Shown here in pieces: positions 59,113 through 64,000 of a DNA stretch of 64,000 nt. The notes beneath the pieces were generated by a model, which was given only the letters and a program-made list of their open reading frames with translations, was not told where the DNA came from and ran no database searches. Made by a program: the position numbers and the translations under genes. Origin of the DNA: Limenecus sp048360435. Its GTDB lineage: Bacteria > Cyanobacteriota > Vampirovibrionia > Gastranaerophilales > Gastranaerophilaceae. The DNA lies in contig DBGCOP010000025.1 of assembly GCA_048360435.1 (NCBI GenBank), positions 1-64,000 on the forward strand, in the 5' to 3' direction. Position 1 is the stretch's first letter, and every line of letters starts with the position of its first letter.

Positions 59113-59170
59113 GTGTTAATTTTTAATCTTGCCGGAACTTTAAGAAAACAAGGAAGTGTTTCAAGGGTCT

Positions 59171-62095
59171 ATGAAATTAAGTATTCTTAATTTACAAAAC
59201 AATTTTAATAAAGTGCCTGTGCATAAGAACTTTGCCGCACAAAATCCAATCTCTCAGACGGCACCGACACAGATGAAAGTTCACGATGCTGAACCGGATA
59301 TCTCAAGTGCTGCTTCACAAACAAACGGAACAAGCGCGGCTGAGGCTCTCAAAGCCCAAAATCTTGCACAGGCGCCTATGCCATACAAATATATAGGCGA
59401 AATAGAGCTTCCTTTCAGTGAAAATGCAAAATTCTACAAAATGGCAAACGGTCAAAAAGTCGTTCTCCTGAACAAAAAAGGCCCGACAGTTCTGAAATCC
59501 TACTTTAACGTAGGCTCAATGAACGAACCTGATGACAAAAGAGGAATAAGCCACTTTAACGAGCACATGGCGTTCAATGGAACCACAGACGGGCTGAGCG
59601 CAGGTGAATTCTTCAAAATTGTAAACAACATGGGTGCTATGACAAACGCCTCAACAGGCTTCTCTCAAACAGACTACTACATCTCATCACAGCTTTTGAA
59701 CGATAAAGACTGGGAAACTTCTGTTTCTATCCAGTCGAAAATGCTCCAGTCACCTGCTCATACACCTGAAATGGTGGAAAAAGAAAAAGGCCCCGTAACC
59801 TCTGAAATCAGCATGGTCGGCGACAGACCCGAAAATACGGCAATGAACAGCTGTATCAAAAATCTCTTCCAAATCAAAACAACTTCCCCTGACCTTGTTG
59901 CAGGCTCCGTTGCAAACATCAACAGGCTGACAAATAAAGATACCCTTGACTATTACAACCTCTGGTACACTCCGGACAACTGCACAACCGTTGTTACAGG
60001 CGAAGTGGACGAAAAAACAGCAATAGACACAATCGCAAAGTATTTCAACAAGTTCAAATCAGTTCCTGTCGAAAACAGAAAATATGAAGAATTCAAACCG
60101 ATTCAAACCCCTGTGCGCACAGATTTAAGAATGCCAAAAGCGCAAGCCAGCACAATCGTAATGGGATTTTCAGGACCCCAAAACAGCAACGCAAAAGAAA
60201 TGATTATGCTTGAATTGTTACTGGCATCAATGCTTGGCTATAAAGGTGCAAGAATCAGCAAATCATTAAACAAAGAACAATCAGGCGCATCAATGAACAT
60301 TGAAAGGGTCGGAAACAGACCGCAAGACCCAAAAGCCATTATCATTGCAGCACAGACTTCGCCTGAAAAAACAGAAAAAGTAATCAAAACAATCTATGAC
60401 GAAATCAACAAACTCGCCTACAAACCGCTCACTCAAGAAGAACTGGACATCAGCAAAAAATATCTGAAAATGACCTACTCTCAGATTTCAGAAAATTCAC
60501 AGCTGCTCAACAGCCTGATAGGCAATGCACTGCTTGATGAGAACCTCGATTACATAGAAAAATACATACCTATTCTGGAAAACATCACACCACAGGACAT
60601 TTCAGAGTTTGCAAAAAAATATCTCGACCTCAACAAAGTTTCACTCTCTGTTGTTCATCCCGATTCCGTCAGCAATTCCGACCTGATGAATAACTATCTG
60701 AAAACGAATCAGGGCTTCTCTCAAAATATGCCTGTTCAAGGTGTTGCCCACAAGACACCGGCACTGACATCTTTTAAAGGCAGAATCGAAGACAAAACCT
60801 TTGACACGGAAAAAATCAAACAATACAAGCTCGCAAACAACATGGAGGTTGTTTTAAACCCCAACACCTCTGACATTGCCTGCTCAAACATTACGCTTGA
60901 AGCAAAAGGTCCGGCAAATGTAAAACCGGCAGTTCCTTTGATTCTGTCAGTAATTCTGACAGAAGGTTCAAAAAACAAAAACTACGACTTGTTTTACGAC
61001 AAAATTCACAAAGCAGGAATGAACCTCAATTTTTCAGCAGGTTTTTCAAGTATATCCGCCTCAAGCCAGTCGCTCTCTCAAGACCTCGACACTGCACTTG
61101 ACTCAATTAAAGAAGTTTTCACAGAACCCAGAATGACACCCGAAAGCTTCAATTTCGCAAAAAAACTCGTCAAAGAGTCTCTTTTGAACACTGAAACAAG
61201 CGCAATGGATTTGTCTTTGGAAAAACTCTTCCCGAACAGACCGCAGACAGCTTCAAGAGAAGAAGCATTAAAGTCGATTGACAGTATAACTCTTGAGGAA
61301 GTAAAAGGATTGTTTGAATACATAAAAAACAACTCTATGGCAAAAGCAGTTGTTACTGCACCGTTTGAAAAAAATCAGGAAATCGAAAAATCCGTTTTGA
61401 ATAAACTCTCAATCGGATTAAACACATTCAAGCCTTTTCAAATAGGTTATTTCCCCCTTTATTCAGACCTTGAAAAAGACAAAGTCATAACAAAATCTCT
61501 GCCCGTAAAACAGGCTGATATTGTTCATGCTTTTAAATTCAAAACAAACCACAACCCCAAAGATCATATGACTTTTTATCTTCTAAACACAATCCTCGGC
61601 GACGGGCCGTATTCAAGACTCTTCAACGACCTTAGAGAAAAACAAAAGCTCGCCTACCGTGTTGAATCTGACCTTGATTTTATGGGAGATTCCGGAATAA
61701 TCGCGCTCGGCATAAAAACCACAACAGATGACAAAGAAGCAAATGACATAAAATATGACAACGTTGAAAAGTCTTTGAACGGCTTCAAAAACCATATACA
61801 AAAGATTATGAATGAAAAAGTTTCTCAAGAAGAACTCAACGGTGCAAAATTGAGAATGAAAACAAAACTCCTGAACTCGATTGAGTCCTCTGCATCACAA
61901 ACAGCCGTGCTCAGCGATTCAAAAGAAAGTATCTACGGAGTCAAAGCAACCGAAGAAAAACTCAGACTCATTGACTCAATCACGCCCGATGACATTCAAA
62001 ACGCAGCAAAATATATCTTCTCAAAACCTTCGGTAACAACTGTCATCGCCAGTGAAGATACATTAAAAAATTCTGTTATAAAACCGACAGACTAG
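59171..62095 (+). CDS. Large M16 zinc peptidase with SFKG linker
   Basis: 974 residues from ATG 59171, preceded by AAGGG; a GTG 15 bases upstream is in frame. Two M16 halves: the first has the inverted zinc motif HFNEH (128-132) in GISHFNEHMAFNGT and the distal Glu (205 or 212) in EKEKGPVTSEISM; the second, non-catalytic half has LFNDLREKQKLAYRV. Between them, at 534-537, is SFKG. The first 70 residues are low-complexity, without a signal peptide; the usual exported PqqL/YmxG-type enzymes have one. It probably degrades peptides; location is uncertain. Confidence 0.88.
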   Translation: MKLSILNLQNNFNKVPVHKNFAAQNPISQTAPTQMKVHDAEPDISSAASQTNGTSAAEALKAQNLAQAPMPYKYIGEIELPFSENAKFYKMANGQKVVLLNKKGPTVLKSYFNVGSMNEPDDKRGISHFNEHMAFNGTTDGLSAGEFFKIVNNMGAMTNASTGFSQTDYYISSQLLNDKDWETSVSIQSKMLQSPAHTPEMVEKEKGPVTSEISMVGDRPENTAMNSCIKNLFQIKTTSPDLVAGSVANINRLTNKDTLDYYNLWYTPDNCTTVVTGEVDEKTAIDTIAKYFNKFKSVPVENRKYEEFKPIQTPVRTDLRMPKAQASTIVMGFSGPQNSNAKEMIMLELLLASMLGYKGARISKSLNKEQSGASMNIERVGNRPQDPKAIIIAAQTSPEKTEKVIKTIYDEINKLAYKPLTQEELDISKKYLKMTYSQISENSQLLNSLIGNALLDENLDYIEKYIPILENITPQDISEFAKKYLDLNKVSLSVVHPDSVSNSDLMNNYLKTNQGFSQNMPVQGVAHKTPALTSFKGRIEDKTFDTEKIKQYKLANNMEVVLNPNTSDIACSNITLEAKGPANVKPAVPLILSVILTEGSKNKNYDLFYDKIHKAGMNLNFSAGFSSISASSQSLSQDLDTALDSIKEVFTEPRMTPESFNFAKKLVKESLLNTETSAMDLSLEKLFPNRPQTASREEALKSIDSITLEEVKGLFEYIKNNSMAKAVVTAPFEKNQEIEKSVLNKLSIGLNTFKPFQIGYFPLYSDLEKDKVITKSLPVKQADIVHAFKFKTNHNPKDHMTFYLLNTILGDGPYSRLFNDLREKQKLAYRVESDLDFMGDSGIIALGIKTTTDDKEANDIKYDNVEKSLNGFKNHIQKIMNEKVSQEELNGAKLRMKTKLLNSIESSASQTAVLSDSKESIYGVKATEEKLRLIDSITPDDIQNAAKYIFSKPSVTTVIASEDTLKNSVIKPTD

Positions 62096-62096
62096 T

Positions 62097-62492
62097 TTAG
62101 TTTTCATATTGAGAATATTCTTTTGACTCTTCTTCCCACTCTTCTCTTTCAACCTTGTGGGCGTGAGACCAGAATTTTTCAATTGCATACATTTCACGTT
62201 CTTCTCTGTGAAGAATATGCACGATTACATCACCGTAATCAAGAAGATTCCATCTGTTTTTCAGGTCATTTTCTTCACCTGCCGGCAATCTGTCAAAGAG
62301 GTGTTTGATTCTGTCTCTGACATAACCTGTGAGTGCTTTTACCTGTGTATTTGTGTCAGCAGAACAGATTACAAAATAATCCGCAAGTACAGACACGTTG
62401 CTTATATTCAAAATTGTAATATCTTTCGCAAGTTTGTCATCAAGAATTCTCGCTGCAATGCTTGCCAGTTTATATGAACTTATTTCAGCCAA
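62097..62492 (-). CDS. rsfS: Ribosome silencing factor RsfS
   Basis: 131 residues with a TTG start preceded by AAGGGA 8 bases upstream. Family parts: KDITILNISNVSVLADYFVI, SADTNTQVKALTGYVRD, NRWNLLDYGDVIVHILHREE and MYAIEKFWSHA. It binds uL14 on the large subunit and blocks 30S joining in stationary or starved cells. The C-terminus is acidic (VEREEWEEESKEYSQYEN). It converges on the M16 peptidase gene, one base apart. Confidence 0.92.
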   Translation of the reverse strand: MAEISSYKLASIAARILDDKLAKDITILNISNVSVLADYFVICSADTNTQVKALTGYVRDRIKHLFDRLPAGEENDLKNRWNLLDYGDVIVHILHREEREMYAIEKFWSHAHKVEREEWEEESKEYSQYEN

Positions 62493-62564
62493 TTTCTTTC
62501 CCTTTTTCCTTTTTCCTTTTTCTTTTTTCTTTTTAGACTCTATTTATTCTATCATGAAAAAATT

Positions 62565-63425
62565 TCATTCCGCTTTTTCAATATGCAAAGTTCTTTGAGG
62601 GAAAGGAATTTCAATTCCGAGTTCATCAAATTTCTTCTTTATTTCTTTGTTGAAAGCTCTTCCGACATACCACTGTTTTATCGGGTTTGTGCGGTATCTT
62701 GCACGAATTACAACAGCAGAATCTCCGAACTCTTCAAGCCCCAGAATCTCAAGAGGAGCAAGAATCTCGTCTTTGTAAGGCGAGTTTTCTCTAAAATCTT
62801 TATCCAGCTGCTCCAGTACGCCGATTACATTATCCACATCCTCTTTGTAAGCAACACCTATGTCAAATACATAATAAGAATATTCTCTGGAATAATTTGT
62901 AACTATATCAATCATACCGTTTCTTATGTAATGAACCCTGCCTTGAAGGTCACGAAGCTGAACAAGCTTTATATCAGCTTTTTCAACAACACCCTTATGA
63001 CCTGAAATTTCGACAAAATCACCGACTCTTACCTGCCCTTCAAGAAGAAGAGAAAATCCCGTGATTATGTCAGAGAAGAATCTCTGTGCACCAAACCCGA
63101 CAGCAACACCGACAACGCCTGCCGCCGTAAGTATAGGTCTTATATCAATACCCAGATTGTTCAGGATAAACATTATTGCAAAAGCAATTATTATTGTGTC
63201 TGTTATTGATTTTATAATTGACTTCAAAGTTGCCAGCTGTTTTCTGAATTCATAATCATCTTTGTACCTGCACAATCTATCCAAAAGCCTTTCAATAAAA
63301 GCATTTGCAATTCTTATAACAATAAGAAAGAATAAAACATGCAAAAGTGTGACAAAAAACTTGTTGTGCAAAAAATCAGGAAGAAGATGTATAAGAAAAT
63401 TCGATTTTTCAATTATTTCAAACAT
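62565..63425 (-). CDS. MscS-type mechanosensitive channel
   Basis: 286 residues, SD AAGGAG. Three membrane helices: about 24-45 (FFVTLLHVLFFLIVIRIANA), 72-92 and the pore helix TM3 at about 95-125 (LTAAGVVGVAVGFGAQRFFS, the Gly/Ala-packed hallmark). The beta domain follows (ILLEGQVRVGDFVEISGHKG-like segment, VHYIRNGMIDIVTNYSRE) and the alpha/beta end (ELGIEIPFPQRTLHI). It releases solutes on hypo-osmotic shock. Own promoter region shared with the divergent trpS. Confidence 0.92.
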   Translation of the reverse strand: MFEIIEKSNFLIHLLPDFLHNKFFVTLLHVLFFLIVIRIANAFIERLLDRLCRYKDDYEFRKQLATLKSIIKSITDTIIIAFAIMFILNNLGIDIRPILTAAGVVGVAVGFGAQRFFSDIITGFSLLLEGQVRVGDFVEISGHKGVVEKADIKLVQLRDLQGRVHYIRNGMIDIVTNYSREYSYYVFDIGVAYKEDVDNVIGVLEQLDKDFRENSPYKDEILAPLEILGLEEFGDSAVVIRARYRTNPIKQWYVGRAFNKEIKKKFDELGIEIPFPQRTLHIEKAE

Positions 63426-63527
63426 AAAAAACTCCTTTTGTCTTTATTAATCTTATTAGATAAATACTAAAATACAACTCACCATATTTGTTATATAATT
63501 AAATAGAAATCAGGATAAGGAACTAAA

Positions 63528-64000
63528 ATGACAGACACAAATAAAAAAGGCAGAATCGTATCAGGAATGCGCCCCACAGGCAGACTTCACCTCGGACATT
63601 ACCTCGGAGTGCTCACAAACTGGGTAAAACTTCAAGAAGAATTTGAATGTTTTTTCTTTGTGGCTGACTGGCACGCCCTGACAACAAAGTTTGACTGTAC
63701 CGAGAATCTCAAAGAAGACACAAGAAATGTTGTGCTCGACTGGCTCGCAGCAGGAATTAATCCGGAAAAAGCACATATTTACATCCAGTCTCACGTTCCT
63801 CAAACAGCAGAACTTCACGTTTATTTAAGCATGATTACTCCGCAAAACTGGGTGGAAAGAGACCCCACCTTGAAAGACCTTGCAAAAATGATTCGCACAG
63901 AAGGTGAAAACAAACCGAACGTGAGCTACGGGCTTATGGGTTATCCTGTTTTAATGGCAGCAGACATTATGACCTTCAATGTAGACTATGTACCCGTCGG
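63528..64000 (+). CDS. trpS: Tryptophan--tRNA ligase (partial, cut by window end)
   Basis: 157 residues visible. SGMRPTGRLHLGHYLGVLTN holds the class I HIGH-type motif (HLGH); FFVADWHALTT, AHIYIQSHVPQTAELH and YPVLMAADIM are TrpRS-specific. The KMSKS motif lies beyond the window. AAGGA precedes the ATG by 7 bases. No T-box or trp attenuator is visible upstream; TATAATTAAAT at 63493-63503 is a likely -10. Confidence 0.94.
   Translation, partial: MTDTNKKGRIVSGMRPTGRLHLGHYLGVLTNWVKLQEEFECFFFVADWHALTTKFDCTENLKEDTRNVVLDWLAAGINPEKAHIYIQSHVPQTAELHVYLSMITPQNWVERDPTLKDLAKMIRTEGENKPNVSYGLMGYPVLMAADIMTFNVDYVPV

Overview
The window reads as a chromosomal segment of an AT-rich, LPS-bearing, flagellated bacterium. 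The best fit is the gut non-photosynthetic cyanobacterial lineage (Melainabacteria/Vampirovibrionia, order Gastranaerophilales). The arguments are LpxK, ADP-heptose genes, a glycosyltransferase 9 and a complete Mla-type lipid transporter (diderm with LPS); a full flagellar export core plus FliF and flagellin; a Ski2-like DEVH helicase of the kind found in cyanobacteria and plastids; pseudopilin-like proteins with a FTLAE leader; and several proteins carrying a short SFKG/SFKA motif. The taxonomic call comes from recall of family features, not from a search.

Layout. 1-7.7 kb is the right end of a prophage on the + strand: tail tip, fibre, DUF4376 protein, discoidin-like lectin, holin-like proteins and a GH108 endolysin, closed by a strong terminator. 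Host genes start about 20 bp later with a pabBC fusion and pabA, facing maf. 10.9-11.3 kb is the only long gene-poor stretch and holds a candidate structured RNA. Then come mfd, a parvulin lipoprotein, hldE-kinase and hldE-adenylyltransferase genes, a small HTH gene, a short flagellin, and a dcw-type block murC-murB-ddl-ftsQ followed by an aldo/keto reductase. On the - strand lie two neighbouring blocks: fliF-(FliG-slot protein)-fliH-flhA-fliI, and just upstream of it a degenerate HD-GYP protein, a triad-less secreted alpha/beta hydrolase fold protein and a pentein-fold enzyme.

From 34.5 kb: the Ski2-like helicase (-), secA (+), a ZorA/ZorB-like proton-channel pair, dnaE (+) and dnaA (-), which converge, two pseudopilin-like genes, then waaF-like/lpxK/mlaD/mlaF/mlaE transcribed as one - strand operon. 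fliP-fliQ-fliR-flhB follow on the + strand, so flagellar export genes are split between two loci. The right end holds a lone HgdB/DUF2229-like protein, an SFKA protein, a divergent ribbon-helix-helix/HAD-like pair around a repeated operator-like heptamer, a large M16 peptidase, rsfS, an MscS channel and the start of trpS.

Themes worth a second look are: three proteins whose fold is clear but whose catalytic residues are changed (HldE kinase, HD-GYP, alpha/beta hydrolase); a FliG-position protein with a new architecture; a ZorAB-like motor without ZorC/D/E; a sigma-28-like promoter on the degenerate HD-GYP gene; several genes whose -10 box lies only 6-7 nt before ATG (leaderless mRNAs); and two intergenic elements built on 18-bp inverted repeats. 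No tRNA, rRNA, CRISPR array, transposase or integrase was seen in the window.
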